DNA of 64,000 bases from Isoetes taiwanensis (taxonomy: Eukaryota > Streptophyta > Lycopodiopsida > Isoetales > Isoetaceae). The notes under the pieces are model-generated. The model was not told the DNA's origin. It saw only the letters and a list, made by a program, of their open reading frames with translations, and did no database searches. Made by a program: the position numbers and the translations under genes. Where the stretch lies: positions 650,749 through 714,748 of the forward strand of contig JAJEKV010000231.1 in the NCBI GenBank assembly GCA_021234155.1, in the 5' to 3' direction. This document shows, piece after piece, positions 22,601 to 34,950 of this stretch (within the stretch, counting starts at the first letter, position 1; every line of letters begins with the position of its first letter).

Positions 22601-25395
22601 ATCACAAAGAGGAAAATGAACAAAGCCATGAGCAATCTCCATGCTATAGCATTGTATGAGAGTAGATAATATTAGCTGTGTATAAATCTTGTGAGATTTC
22701 TCAACTAGTTGTTTGTAAATTCTATAAGAAAATGTCACGAACCCATTCTTGTTGGATGCAAAAATCTAACGGAGATTCAAAGAAAAACTTAGCTTTTTCT
22801 GCACATGAGTCCTACTTTACCAAATGAGTTCCAACTGTTGAATAAGTCCCACTTTGCTTATATGGTTCTTAAAAGCTTTTTGGCAACATAAGCATACAAA
22901 GAAAGACATGGATGCTCAGAAAGTAATTAAGATCTTACAAAAACTGGATGCCTTCAAGGAGAAATGTCTTAGAAAAAATTTGCATAAACCTCATCTTATT
23001 GCAAAAAACTATATCGGAACAAATTATGTATACAAAATTTTCATTCTAGTTTCAATTCTGTTATGGAAAGCATGCCAACGCATTCCTAACACCACAGAAT
23101 TGAAAGTAGAATGAAATTGCGTGAAATGTAAAGTTGGAATAGATGCAATTTAGGCGAAAAGAACTTCCAACTAAAACAGAAAAAGGTGGAGTAAATCTTG
23201 AGAACGTGGAGTAAAAAGCAATGTTACATAGCTGTAAACTGTCGTCCCCATTTGGTTCAAACATTAGTAACATTACTGAAAAGAATTCTTGTCACCTAGC
23301 AGAGCGCCGTTGGGCTAGAGGCTTGAATCGCACCTGAATTGCACTTAACCCAACTTTACGTTTGCAAACCCATTCCACAAACTAGACTTGTCATCACTAA
23401 CATCCATGACTGACTCTGCTCCATTACTTCATGTTATAATCCAGCCTCCTTCATTTATAAGATGAAAATTCTGATTGTGAAAACTCCTACTGAATCACAC
23501 TGCTTGCCATCAATCTATTCTTCAAAGGCAAGAAAATCCAATTGACTAAAACTGCACCTAGAAACAAAGTCGAGAATGACACCTTTTACTTTTGTCTTAG
23601 CTCCAAGAAAATTGCAACGTGATTGTCTTTTATACCACACTACAGAGAAGACCATTGCACATTGTTTTATACATTGCCCAAATATTTAGCCTGTATGGAG
23701 GCAAGTTATGAAAGTTTTTATGCGTACCATATTAATCATAGATATTATATTAAGCCTCTACCTATTAGAGGAAAGTTCATTTGAAAAGAGAAGCGGTTCA
23801 TATCCTAAGGCATAGTTGCTATGGGCTTTATGGAAGAGGAGGAGATTAATAGTTTTCTCTCAACAGTTTGTTCACCCATCTAGGATCTTGGACATATGAA
23901 GATCCAAGCTTGGGAAGTAAATAGCAGCAATGAAGGAATGGACCTAGGCCACAATTATGGAATACTTTCTTCGTGCAACTTTGAAATAGTAGGAAGTAAA
24001 TATGCTACTTAGTTTATCCCAATCTCTCATATTGAGATGTAGGTGTTTTACATGACGTAGCGATTCAATGTAGCTTATATTTTTTTTTGGATTTAATAGA
24101 AGTACAACCAAGAAAGGAAAAAAAACTGCAACCTTCAAATATATCTGTCTCGATGTCCCCACCACCTGTTTAAAATATTCTGCATATATTCCAAATCCTT
24201 CACTACCATTTCTAGGATACGCCCTTCAGAGGACCCCGAAATCTTATACAATACTCTTCAATAGAGAAGGCATGTTGATTGCTGTTACATACATATATTA
24301 GGCCCATATACATATGTTACATATGTTGGGCCCTAAGCCCATATAGGACCATTAAACTTAAGGATTATAGATTTAAAGGACAAGTGGCATTAATGCAAGC
24401 ATGGATATGCGTGGCCGCATGCCATTACAGTTGGTATCCTATATTCAAGGAAGGGAAAGCATGTAGAATCGTTCTGGAAACGATTGAGAACTGCACTATA
24501 TTGCAGTATGGATCCGAGGGATCAACGCAAGTTTGGCATGGGGAGTCCAAGGGACTCGAGGAGTGAGGAACCCTGGGGGTCGACGGTAGCAAACTGGACC
24601 TCTTTTGAGGTTTGTAACAATTGCCAAATACAAATAGCTTTTCACGAGGCTAAGGTTCATTTTGCTTTTTGTTGGCAAATGTTTCTATGCACATTACATA
24701 TGATATGCTAGAAGGACTAGAAAAAGCACAATGCAGGGCAACCTAAATTCATTAATTGTCACGTGCATTGATACCCATGATTCCATGGTTATACACTAGT
24801 AATTATGACACTAATATAATATAAACCCAACCTAGTTCAAACTTCTCCTAGATAATGTATCTCCAAATGACCCTAAAGAGCGGTTCTAATAAGCCTCTAG
24901 AATTGTGCAACGTAAAAAGACCCATGCTCCTCGAACAAACAATAAGCAATCTCTCCTTATTGAACCTTTTTGTGCAACATAACAGATTGTTTGGTAAAGT
25001 TACAATGGCCATTTGCAGCCTTCTACTTACATTTAGTTGCAGGTGGATAAAATCTAAACTGTGAATGTCTATATCAATATACACCATGCATTATATCAAT
25101 ATACACCATGCATTGCACCTTTCATAGACAGTTCATGATAGTTTGCTCCTGGACCAGCGCTAAGCACTAAAGAATAGTTGATCATAACATGTTAAGGATT
25201 TGCGACACGAGGAATAATTTGGTCCATAATCCCTACCTTAAAACTGGGAACCTTTTGATAAACTTGTTATATCTCCAAAATGCATACCAACCATCATCCA
25301 GCATCCTTTGTAGGCTCCTTTTTGTACCTATACCAACATTGGCTATCTTCATTGTTCCTAGTAAATATCATTTGCCCATGACATAATATTCATAC
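22600..25395. other. no gene recognised
   Basis: Nearly 2.8 kb of AT-rich sequence with short, unrelated open frames on both strands. A 24-bp tandem repeat (TATATCAATATACACCATGC at about 25069-25110) is the only structure I can point to. It may be the 3' side or a long intron of the minus-strand gene that begins upstream. Confidence 0.4.
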
Positions 25396-28300
25396 CTTTT
25401 CGAGGCAAAAGGTATAGAAGCTGCTATGTTTGTAGCCATCTTTACATATGTACTCTATCCTGACAACTTGCATTGCATGCCGATCATCGGGGCCATGAAA
25501 TATTACAGGTGATGCCACCTAAACAAAGAATAATAACCCATGAGTTAAGAACAGTAAAAGTTCAATAAGGGATGAATATATAAACCGTAAACAGCATGTT
25601 GGTGCAGCTAGTGATGGTAATTGTCAATAATTACATCCCATGCTATAAGACCCTGGAATATCATTATTATAGTATCTGTGAAACTTGAAGGTAGGCAACT
25701 AGGTGGTGGTCGGCATGCAAAGTCACAAATCTTCTTAACATGTCTCAATATGGCTCAACTCAATCCAATTTTCCAATGCCTTCCAAAAAAGTAAGTCAAG
25801 GAAATGGCAAGCACATCAAGTGTAGAGGATTCTAAGAAGCACTTTCCCAACATCTAAATAAACCGAGAAACTGTCTAAACTGTCTGTGAGCATGTGACTA
25901 GTTCCATAATGTCAAGCCTATGATATCTTTTTAATCTCCTTTTCGATCCTTAAGACCTTGCCATTTGCATCAATTAAATTAATGAAAATTGTCTATGATG
26001 GGATCATGTGGTCAATAACAGCCTCTTTCTAACATCTGACCAGCCACCTGAACATATTGAACCACCATACATAGGCTTCAACTTTCTTTATCGGTGGCAC
26101 ATACTGTACCAAGACCATTACAGCATAAAGGTATATAATCCTCTCCCTTGATGCACCGCGATACTACATACTCTAGGTGGATGTTTAACGAAACAGCACA
26201 GGCCCAAGCATAAGACCACTTATGCAATGCTTCATCAACTTGCTCTCTTTTAGATGTCTTATCCCCTTTCAACTTTTTTTATTTTTTTAATCATTGAAAC
26301 AGATGACACTCTTACAGATTTACCTAATAAATTATCTTGTGGTACCTTCCAATTATTTAAGAATATTTGACTTCCATTACTCTGAGGATCATCTTTATAC
26401 TTTCTCATGGCATCATTTGGACCCTTCACGCTTAGTGCTCAAGATCTTTACAGGACCTCCTAAAAGTAGCGCTCTACCTTCTTTCTATCCTGCGTGATCT
26501 CGTTCTTAGGCCTTGCTTTGATCAGTTTGAGTTGTCTCGCTTGAGGGGCTTGCAAAAGGGGCTTGCTTTCATGGCTCTCAGTGTCAATGTCATTATGCCA
26601 TGTTACACTGGCCGCAAATGAGCGGACTTGTAGAAAAGATACCTTCAAACTTCATGCTGAATGTTATGTTTTTCTCTCCACAAATGTGTTTGCAGACCAA
26701 ATGCTTGGCTTCTACAAAATTGCAGACTTGTCTGGTCCCTAAGACTCCTCCCCAACTTCTGCTTTCTTTTTAGCCGAGATGTTACCTTGTGCGTCCCCTG
26801 GCATCATCCAAATATAGACCAGAGTTCTACCAAGTTGAAGAATGAGGGAGGCGCACTTGTATTGAGAGCATTAGATTCCCATGATCATCTTATGGCAGTC
26901 ACTATATTCTAGCTATCTCTAACCATACACGAACAATACGTTATAGCTATAGTTTTGACATTAGACTTCTACTAAACTAATAGTACTCTCAAGTGAATAA
27001 GTATTGCAAGTACTATGACAAGTTATGGCACTTATTTGCGTCATTGCTCCTAATTCACATTACATGTTCCACCCTCATTTTTTCCAGATTGTCTGCTTTG
27101 TCTAACTAGTAGACAAATGTTGATAATCATGCAAGTACTAACCTTCCAGTCCGAGCAATTAATTATTGGTGTGTAAACAGAATTTCTTAGCTGGGAAGAA
27201 AATTCATCGACACCAAGATATTTCTCATTTGCATCCCAGAACCTCGCAGAAGTTACAGGTTTTCCAACCTGTACTGCAACGGCAAAAGTTGATTAGTATA
27301 AAAGGTTGATTACTGTGCCAAAAGAAGCACTACATAACAAGAAAAGGGTTAGTTGCGTAAAAAAAGAAGCAGTACATTTCTAGTTAAGCAGCAAAAACTT
27401 ACTCTTTTGTGAAGAATATCATTGACATTATATGGCAGTGCAAAATCAAAAGCCACTTTGATACCACTATTTTGATCTGGCCAATCATTGCGCATAAGTG
27501 CATCCATCTAAACCAAATATAAGAAAGCCAAAAGATCAGCTACCTCTTGCTTATAAGCAAAATACAGGCACTTATTGACCTTAAACCAGCACATCTAATG
27601 CTTCTTAAACTACTATTTGCAAAAGCTTTGATAAACTCCTGCATCTCAAAATTATATCCCCTTGTTTTGATTCATGACTTCTAGCTGCAATTCAGGGAAA
27701 TTACTGTGTCCTGAGGACCAAGTTCTTGTCCTAATGAGTTACATATTCGCTTGTTAGTCTATTTCCAAAGCACACCATCTATGCTCTTGGTTGGGAGATA
27801 AAACCTGATCCCCGATTGGAAAATTGGCTGAAATAAGTTAAGAGTGCTATCCCAACTTAAATTTTAACATTTAACCTGTATTTTGACAACCGTATTTGGA
27901 GGCAACAATGGAGTTGGGCGTCGCATTTCCAGTGGCCACATCATATTGTTGGCAACGACAAAATGCATGAAGTCGGAAGCCAGATTATCAGTCTCTACAT
28001 TCTCTGCATCTTTGTCTGCATTCCATCAGTTTATGCATCAATTCAATTCTGGTGCCAGAAGAATGCAACCATATTAGCTAACACAGAATTTGAACAGGCT
28101 ATCACGCTGCAAAGAAACGGACCAACCTGTCGCTGCAGGTCGCGATGGACGGGTGCCGGACTTGAGGTGCAAGCATGGGTGCGAAAGTTGCGAAAACGAA
28201 AGAGGAACTGGAACCAGAATTGGAAGCTTAGATGGAAGATAAGCATGGAGCGCCATAAGACTTCAAAGATTCTCATAAACTCATTCAAGTGCCAACAATA

Positions 28301-28785
28301 CCATAAAAACTGTACTCCAAATACGTTTTACCCACCCTATACCAAACAAGAGGGTTGCCTTCCCATTTCCCGACGGTAAAGTGGCTTAAATCAAACCCCG
28401 TGGAATTAAAATTTCTAGTTCAAACCCCCACCATATTGTAGCCTCAATGTTTGAACGCTACTATAGATATGTGAACTATGTTTTTAACATTATATTTAGA
28501 CAAGTCATAATTTCATAGAATGCAATGATATGAAAATAGCTTCATGAGTAAATGCGAAAGATGTTCTAATCATATGATGTGATGTGTTTCATGATGAATC
28601 CAGGAACAGTTGCACATGGACTGACAAAGATAATGCAACTATAGTTGTGATGCATATTATTGACTTTTTAGAACATTACTACAGGCAGGCTAACTATGGA
28701 TTAGATGTATGATTTTTTTCATACCATTGGTTTTCAGAACCTAAAGGACCGCCAGCAAACAGTTTAAACATTGGAACCATTTTTG
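25396..28785 (-). CDS. unidentified conserved-looking gene, five exons seen
   Basis: Exons with clean splice signals on the minus strand: 28725-28785 (KMVPMFKLFAGGPLGSENQ), one ending at 27876 (ASDFMHFVVANNMMWPLEMR, start unresolved near 28040), 27403-27507 (35 codons), 27143-27268 (42 codons, with TSARFWDANEKYLGVDEF) and 25396-25518 (41 codons, with ASPVIFHGPDDRH). From the second exon on, every junction is phase 0 and the frames are clean, which is strong evidence of a real gene rather than chance. Both ends are undefined; the 5' end lies near the copia fragment at 29.28 kb. I do not recognise the product. No signal peptide or membrane segment is visible in the exons seen. Confidence 0.55.
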
Positions 28786-29275
28786 CTGCAAAGCATAAAC
28801 ATTTATGTTGACAAAAAGTTAACAGTGACAAGATTATAGACATACATCAAATCAACAAAGGAAATATGTTAGTTTGATGCTTCCAATCCATAATCTAAGA
28901 TAATCTGAAGTTAAGCATTAAATGATGTTTATGCTATCTAGTCTATAAATCCCTAAAACGCACAATTCATTGCATCTATAAACATATACGAACTTCACTT
29001 AAAACCCAATCTATAGACTCAATTCATCCCTTTTATTGCATGATATAGATGTTTCAGTCTCAATAAGTACATGATTCCTGGAAACAACGAGCACAATTTT
29101 ACAACTTTGCAACCAATTTGATGCTTGGGCTCTATCAATTTTGTAGCAAATAAATGTTATCTGTAACAAATATGCAATCCTCGACCCTTTATCAGCATAG
29201 GGCTCTTAATTCTTAATGAGCATGGGTCTGCTTGAAGCTACTGGAGTCATATCCATGGGGTAGCTACCCAGTAAT

Positions 29276-29513
29276 CTAAGAAAACTGCAAATTCCTATAG
29301 CTGGCCAAGAGCATTTTGGGCTCTGGGTTCTGCCATGGAGCATTTAAAATCAATGTAGAAAAGGTTTTCAAAGTACTTGGTGCTGCCATAAGAGTCTGGA
29401 CTTCTGGAATTATATGATTTGAAAGGAAATCCAGTTGTACTTGACAATGTTCTATGTGTTCCAAATATAGTTAAAAATCTTATTTCTGTCACTCAGCTAG
29501 TAGAACTTGGATA
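29276..29513 (+). mobile_element. copia retrotransposon, 5' piece (protease-integrase linker)
   Basis: The frame at about 29395-29511 reads GNPVVLDNVLCVPNIVKNLI then SVTQLVELG, the sequence that in Ty1/copia polyproteins follows the protease and precedes the GAG-pre-integrase domain. The next expected residues resume at 47592-47613 (KLNCRILMNNELKFLGKRVG). The piece upstream decays quickly. The tetramer GATA stands at both break points (29510-29513 and 47592-47595). Confidence 0.75.
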
Positions 29514-29780
29514 GAATAGAATATAGAATATACATTAACGTCCCTCATGCCGTGAGGCCCCCGGACTTGTGTAGCATCCTGCGAGCTCCCAAAAGGGGGT
29601 GCTGCCAACAAACAGACGCATAGGTTTATGTAGCCATCTAGCGGGCTTCTCTTGTTCTTTGTAATACCCGCATCATGCTTATAGCTGGCTTCTTGGCCAT
29701 ACACAATGCATCGTTATAAACAGTTTTGAACTGTACTCTGTGGGCCTCTCTGATTCGCCTCAACAGTGCTTCTCAGATTA

Positions 29781-32700
29781 TTAGCCCTTTCTCTTTGTGC
29801 ACCCCCGGTGTCTTATTATCATCTCTTTTATAGCTTTCGCTACATCTGTGAGTGTCTCTTCTTTGCCCATTAGAGCTGGGAGTGGGAGATCCCACCTGAC
29901 CTTGTTAAATTTGGACCTTATGTCTGTGTAGACCGGGCAATCCTTGACCATATGTACTTCGTCTTCTATTTTTCCTGAGTCACATAGTCGACATATTCGC
30001 TCTTTTCTATCTATTTTTCTCCATCTATCTTTCTCAATTCGGAGGTCGTGGCTCCCCATTCTGAACCTAGCCAGCATTCCTCTGTTGCTCCTATTCAACA
30101 TGTTACTTTTGTATGTAATATGTCCTATCTGTCCCCCTGGATTGAAGGTTCCCAATAGTCAGTCTGCTTTAGGCCCTGTGTGCTGTGCTAGCCAGCTCCT
30201 CATTGCCCTGCCTGTCCATTCTTCGTCCCATCCATCCGCTTGTATACTATGGTTTAGTTGCATCCCCATGCTTGCCGTCCACCTCGCCACGTCGTTAAAC
30301 CATCCTTTGCCTGTTACTATGTGTTGTTTTGCTGATTCATCTATTGCCAATGACGATAGTTTGTCCTCCTTTCCATAACTATTGTCCTTTATTAGGTACC
30401 TTATTGTTCTTTCCCATGCTCTCACCTCCATTGGCTTTTCCCCTGTTTCATATATGATTGTTGCTAATGATGTACCTGCCTTCACCTGGAATTCCTGTCC
30501 GTGCCATTGCCTCAGTATTCCTTCCTGTTTTTCCCATTTCTTCTCTGATAGACTTGGCCCCCATGTGTCACATCCGTACAGCTGTGTTGATGCTACTAAT
30601 GTGCTAAATAGGTATGTTTTGATTTCCCAGTTGGTGATCCTGCTGTTGTTACAGTAATTCATCATGATGTAATAATTGCCTATCGCTGCTTGCAATCTGT
30701 TGTCTGCCCCTTTTGACCACTTCACCCCACCATGCGTGTCATATCCCAAATACCTGTATCCTGTGGTTTCCTCTAGCTCTTGTCCCTTGTATTTAAAGGG
30801 CTTGTATTTTGTCTTTGTACCGAAGGTCACTATTTTTGTTTTGTCCAGATTGACTGTCAATCCTGTCTCCAAACAAAACTCTTCTAGTATCTCTAGCATT
30901 CTGTGCATTCCTTTGGCTTTGGTCGCCATCATACCTAAGTCATCCGCATATAGCATTATTGGAACTTTTGTTCTCCCTATCATTGGTGCTTCCCTGTCTC
31001 CCTCTCTTTCCTTGAAAAATTCCTGTAGAGCATCTATGTATATCCCAAAAAGTGTGGGTGATAGTGGGCATCCTTGCTTTACTCCTGTGTCGCAATCTAT
31101 TGCTTCCCCTTCCCCCTCTATTTTGGCATATACCTTTTGATATAGCCTTGCAATTGATCCTACTAACCCTTCTGGTGCTCTTAGTCCTCTAAGTAGGAGT
31201 TTATCTCTGGGTACTGTGTCGAAGGCTTTTTTAAAGTCCACGAAGCAGCATATGATCTTCTTGTTACTCTCCTTTGCCTGTTCTATCATTATCCTTAGAG
31301 TCACCAGATGGTCCGTAGTCGAGTACTCCGGTCGAAAACCAGCCTGGCCTTGTGCTCACGAGTTTTCCACTGTTTTACGCCCAAATTTTCGGCCGATCTA
31401 ATGCTTTCAGAACCATTTCGCGAATACTGAACTGACCATGATGGTCCTATAATTACTCGGTTCTTCTCTGTTTCCCCCTTTATGGAGCGGAATTACTTTA
31501 TTAAACTGCCATCTTTCTGGTAGGCCTGAGTGTATTACCTCATTGAATATTTCTGTTATGATCCCTACTATCTGTGTTTCTACGCATTTCAACATCTCCG
31601 CTGTTAGCCCATATAAATCCGGTGCCTTGTTATTTGCCATCTTGTTTAGTGCCCATGTCACCTCTTCCTTGGAGAAGGAAGGTTTATGTCTACCTTCTGG
31701 AGCCATGATTGGTGCAGTCCCTGTTTTGTATAGACGTTCCAGGTATCTTGTCCAGTCTATTTCTATTTCCGTTTCTCCCCCCTCCTCTCCTGCTACTGTA
31801 CCTGCTTTTGTTTTTGAGCCTTTTTTCATATTGTTCCAGAATTCCTTAGGCCGTTTTTTCAAGTCCTCGGCTAGTCCCCATTGGTGGTTTTTCAGGTCCT
31901 GAACTTTCTTTCTTTTCAGTACCTTCACATATTTGTTACGTTCCTCGTGGTATGCCTCAGTTCCTTTTGCCTGTTTGACTTTCCTTCTCTGTTCCATGCA
32001 TGCCTCGTCGAACCATACTGACCTTCGAAATGCTATAACCCTTCTTCCTCTTTCTTTTCTCCCAAATGCTGTTTTTGCTGCTTCTTCCAAGATGTCATTC
32101 ATGTCGTTCCCTCTGTCCTTCAGTTCCTCTCCCCACTCTTTGTCTCTCATTTTCTTTTTTACCGTGTTTATGAATGCTCCCACTCTGTTTTCTCTGAATT
32201 TGACTACCAGTTTGGTCTGTTTACCTCTTCTTTGCCTGTCTTCTGTTCTTCCCCTTGTCGCATTTATCTTGAGCATGATGGGTCTGTGGCCCTCCCTTCC
32301 TCCTAACGGCCATTCTCCTAACTCCATCTTTTCAATTTCCCTTATTGCTTCCTCATTTGCTATCACATAGTCTACTATACTGCTCCCGTGAGCATTTGTA
32401 CTTGTGAACTGGCCCGAGGCTTGCCACCTTCTTAGGCCAATGCATATAACCATATCTGTAGCTGTACATACCTCTATCAGGGTTTCTCCTCTCGCTGTCA
32501 CCTCCATTTCATCTACTGTGTTCCTTTGCCATTCTTCCCTCCTTCCGGCCTGTGTCCACTGTCCATTCTCATTGTCTATCCCTGCTTTCTGTGCCTGTTC
32601 CTGCCTCGTCCTTGCATTGATATCTCCTACTATGATCAACGATCCCTTATCTCTGTGTTTCATGACGATTTCCCCCATGCCTAGTAGTTCCAGTTTGTCA

Positions 32701-33040
32701 CATTGAGGTGGGTAATACACTATTAGTAAATATAACTTTCTGTAGTCAAGCATTACAATATTTATAAGCATGTATCTTTTATTAATGTCGGTTTCTAGAA
32801 TACATGCTTTTTTGACACTGCTATTCCTAATGTAGCAGGCTAGCCCTGCACTTCCTCTTCCTGCTTTGTAGTTCTTTTCCCTCCAACATGTGAACAGTGT
32901 GTATCCTGGTTCGTCTGGTAGCCTCTTTGATCTGTGCTCCCACGTCTCCACTAGGCATATGATATCCTGGTCCCTTGCTGCGTGTAAGCGTTCTCCGTCA
33001 TCCCAAGGATATCCAAGGATATCCCGTGCAGTTCCAGTAC
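29781..33040 (-). pseudogene. LINE ORF2: APE endonuclease, reverse transcriptase, C-terminal zinc knuckle
   Basis: Endonuclease part (33040-32250): VETWE, VGDINAR, SIVDYVIAN and GREGHRPI correspond to the EEP catalytic blocks. Reverse transcriptase: FVDFKKAFDTVPRDKLL, KQGCPLSPTLFGIYIDALQE and the catalytic LYADDLGMMA (about 30945). C-terminal CRLCDSGKIEDEVHMVKDCP (about 30000) is a CCHC-like knuckle. The frame is one and the same from 32951 to 29781 but carries four internal stops, at 31407-31409, 31398-31400, 31356-31358 and 30159-30161. At the 5' end a direct repeat of CCAAGGATAT (33003-33022) shifts the frame away from the upstream AIWYWNCTGYPW start region. Nicking of target DNA and cDNA synthesis would be its role; this copy is dead. 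Confidence 0.85.
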
Positions 33041-33047
33041 CAGATCG

Positions 33048-34121
33048 CTATTTCTTCCTTTCTTTCTGTGCCCCCTTGCCTCCCTGATGATCTAGTTCGT
33101 GTCCTTTCTTTACCTGTCTCCTCGTCTTTGCTCCCTGGTCCCCTCCTGTCTCCCTTGTCGGGGTTATGTTTTGGTCTAGGTCTCTTCTGGCCTCTTTTCT
33201 GCTTCCCCACCCTAGCTGTGTCTGCGTTAGGATCTTGGGGACTGTTTCCCGGTCCATTGATCCAGATTGTACTCTTTCCCTTATCTGTTTCTGCTGTCCC
33301 TGTCCCTTCGTTGCTTCCAATTCGAGATTCCCATCTTTCTTCAGATCCTGTGGGTCCATCACATCTCTTTGTGTTGCTTGTTCCTGTGGTGTGTTCTCTC
33401 GTCCTCTTTTGAGGTAGAGTTTCCCATTTTTTACCCCTGCCTGTACCCCCGCCCGACTCAATTCTCTGACTTTTGCCAGTTCCCTGTGTAGCCCTTGTCT
33501 TTGCATGGTTGTTAGAGCCTCTTGTACTTTGAGTCCGTTCCTGAGCTTGAACCCTGCACGGATGATTCTTTCCTTGGCTGCCATGTCCCTCAGAGTCATA
33601 TTTATGTGCCTCGCCCTTCCTCTCCATGCCCCCGCCCGTACTGCTTTCACTATCACATTCCTGTGCTCCTGGAAAATGTTCTCCAGTATTTCTGCAGTGA
33701 CACGAAACGTGTCCTCGTTAGGCCTTTCGGCTACCCCTATCAATCTTATGTCATGCTTTATCCTTTCCTGTTCCTTGAATTCCAGTATGTGAGGTTTTAT
33801 CCTATCAAAACTCTGCCACACATCTAGATCTATTTGTTTCTTTTCTAATGTCACCAACCTTTGTATGATTTCCGCTTTTTCTTTCTCCACCTCGTCCATC
33901 CTCTTCCGAATTTCTACCTCCGTCTCTTCCACCACCTGCACCCGGTCCTCCACCTTCCCTATCGCCTCTTTGTTTTGTTGCACCACGTTCGCAAGTGTGT
34001 TGAGCACTTCCATCCTCGGTACCCTGGTCTCCAATCTTACTTCCATCTGTGCCAGGAAGTCTTGCAGATCCTGTTGGAGTTCCTGCCCGCTGGCTCCCAC
34101 CGCTCCTGTTTGGCTAGCCAT
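33048..34121 (-). CDS. LINE ORF1 protein (coiled coil plus RRM-like RNA-binding domain)
   Basis: An intact 357-codon frame. Residues about 50-110 are a heptad-rich charged coiled coil (NKEAIGKVEDRVQVVEE, VTLEKKQIDLD). Residues about 120-220 resemble the RRM and C-terminal domain of L1-type ORF1p (IRLIGVAE, TAEILENIF, ARHINMTLRDMAAKERIIRA). The last 130 residues are basic and low-complexity. Such proteins bind the element's RNA as trimers and act as chaperones. The stop overlaps the start region of ORF2 in another frame. ORF1 is open while ORF2 is broken. Confidence 0.8.
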   Translation of the reverse strand: MASQTGAVGASGQELQQDLQDFLAQMEVRLETRVPRMEVLNTLANVVQQNKEAIGKVEDRVQVVEETEVEIRKRMDEVEKEKAEIIQRLVTLEKKQIDLDVWQSFDRIKPHILEFKEQERIKHDIRLIGVAERPNEDTFRVTAEILENIFQEHRNVIVKAVRAGAWRGRARHINMTLRDMAAKERIIRAGFKLRNGLKVQEALTTMQRQGLHRELAKVRELSRAGVQAGVKNGKLYLKRGRENTPQEQATQRDVMDPQDLKKDGNLELEATKGQGQQKQIRERVQSGSMDRETVPKILTQTQLGWGSRKEARRDLDQNITPTRETGGDQGAKTRRQVKKGHELDHQGGKGAQKERKK

Positions 34122-34950
34122 TCCTCCCTCCCTTGCTGTGGCTATACCGCTTCGCCGAATCCCTTTCCCGCTGTTTGCTCTCTTCTGTGTTTTCCTGTAT
34201 CTTGCTTCTCTTCCGTGAGCTTGTTATATTATGTTCCCTCATTTATCCGTTCGGGCGTTTCCCTTCACCGCCTTTCAGGATTTGAATTTCAAATTTCAAA
34301 ATTTCCCCCATCCAAGACATGATTAACGGCTGCTTGTGTCCGCCCATTTCTATCGGCGTCTGTTTTATTGGGACTCCGATTCGTATGTATTTCCATGGTT
34401 TCCGTGATTTCAAGCATGGTTTCATTAATTAGAGAAATTTCGTTTTCTCGTTTGACAACGAAATAGGTCGTGGTCACCCCGGGGATGGTAAGAAATGATT
34501 CCTCTGAACCAAAACAAAGCGTTAAGAATCCTAAGTTCAGTTTGAAAAAATAACACGCGCCATAGTTTGACACCAGGCCTGTAGCCCAAAGCTGTCATAA
34601 CAGTAACCGGGGGGTCTGAGCAGCATCAGGAGTGGTCGTAAGGATCGCCATTGCGATTCTTGCGAAAACAAGTGAATGCAGAATACAAATAGCACAATGT
34701 GTGCTTCGTGGTCAAGTTAACATCTGGGGGATGTATAACTGGTGTACAGAATCGCCACCGCGATCTTCCAGACTACTTTGATTATCCAATTCAATGTTGA
34801 GATAACACAAAAGCATAGTGAACAAAAGTATAACACATAGTGAAACCAAATAGTATAACTCATATTGAACCCAAAAACAGGTGAAAATGTAAACACAATG
34901 ATTTAACAAAAACTTTGTACAAAATGCCCAGCATAAATGCGAAGGCTTTA

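Larger units (their letters stand above)
29514..34411 (-). mobile_element. LINE retrotransposon, 3' part (ORF1, ORF2, tail)
   Basis: On the minus strand a two-ORF LINE runs from about 34.4 kb down to a short AT-rich tail of TATTCTATA repeats at 29514-29535, where it meets the copia piece. ORF1 and ORF2 are described separately. The element is damaged but recognisable throughout. The 5' untranslated region appears to continue at 44521-47591 on the other side of an inserted element. Confidence 0.8.

Noticed and set aside
33861-34322. Plus-strand ORFs across the LINE (for example 29944-34322)
   Set aside because: Antisense shadows of the purine-rich LINE ORFs, rich in S, F and P from the complement.
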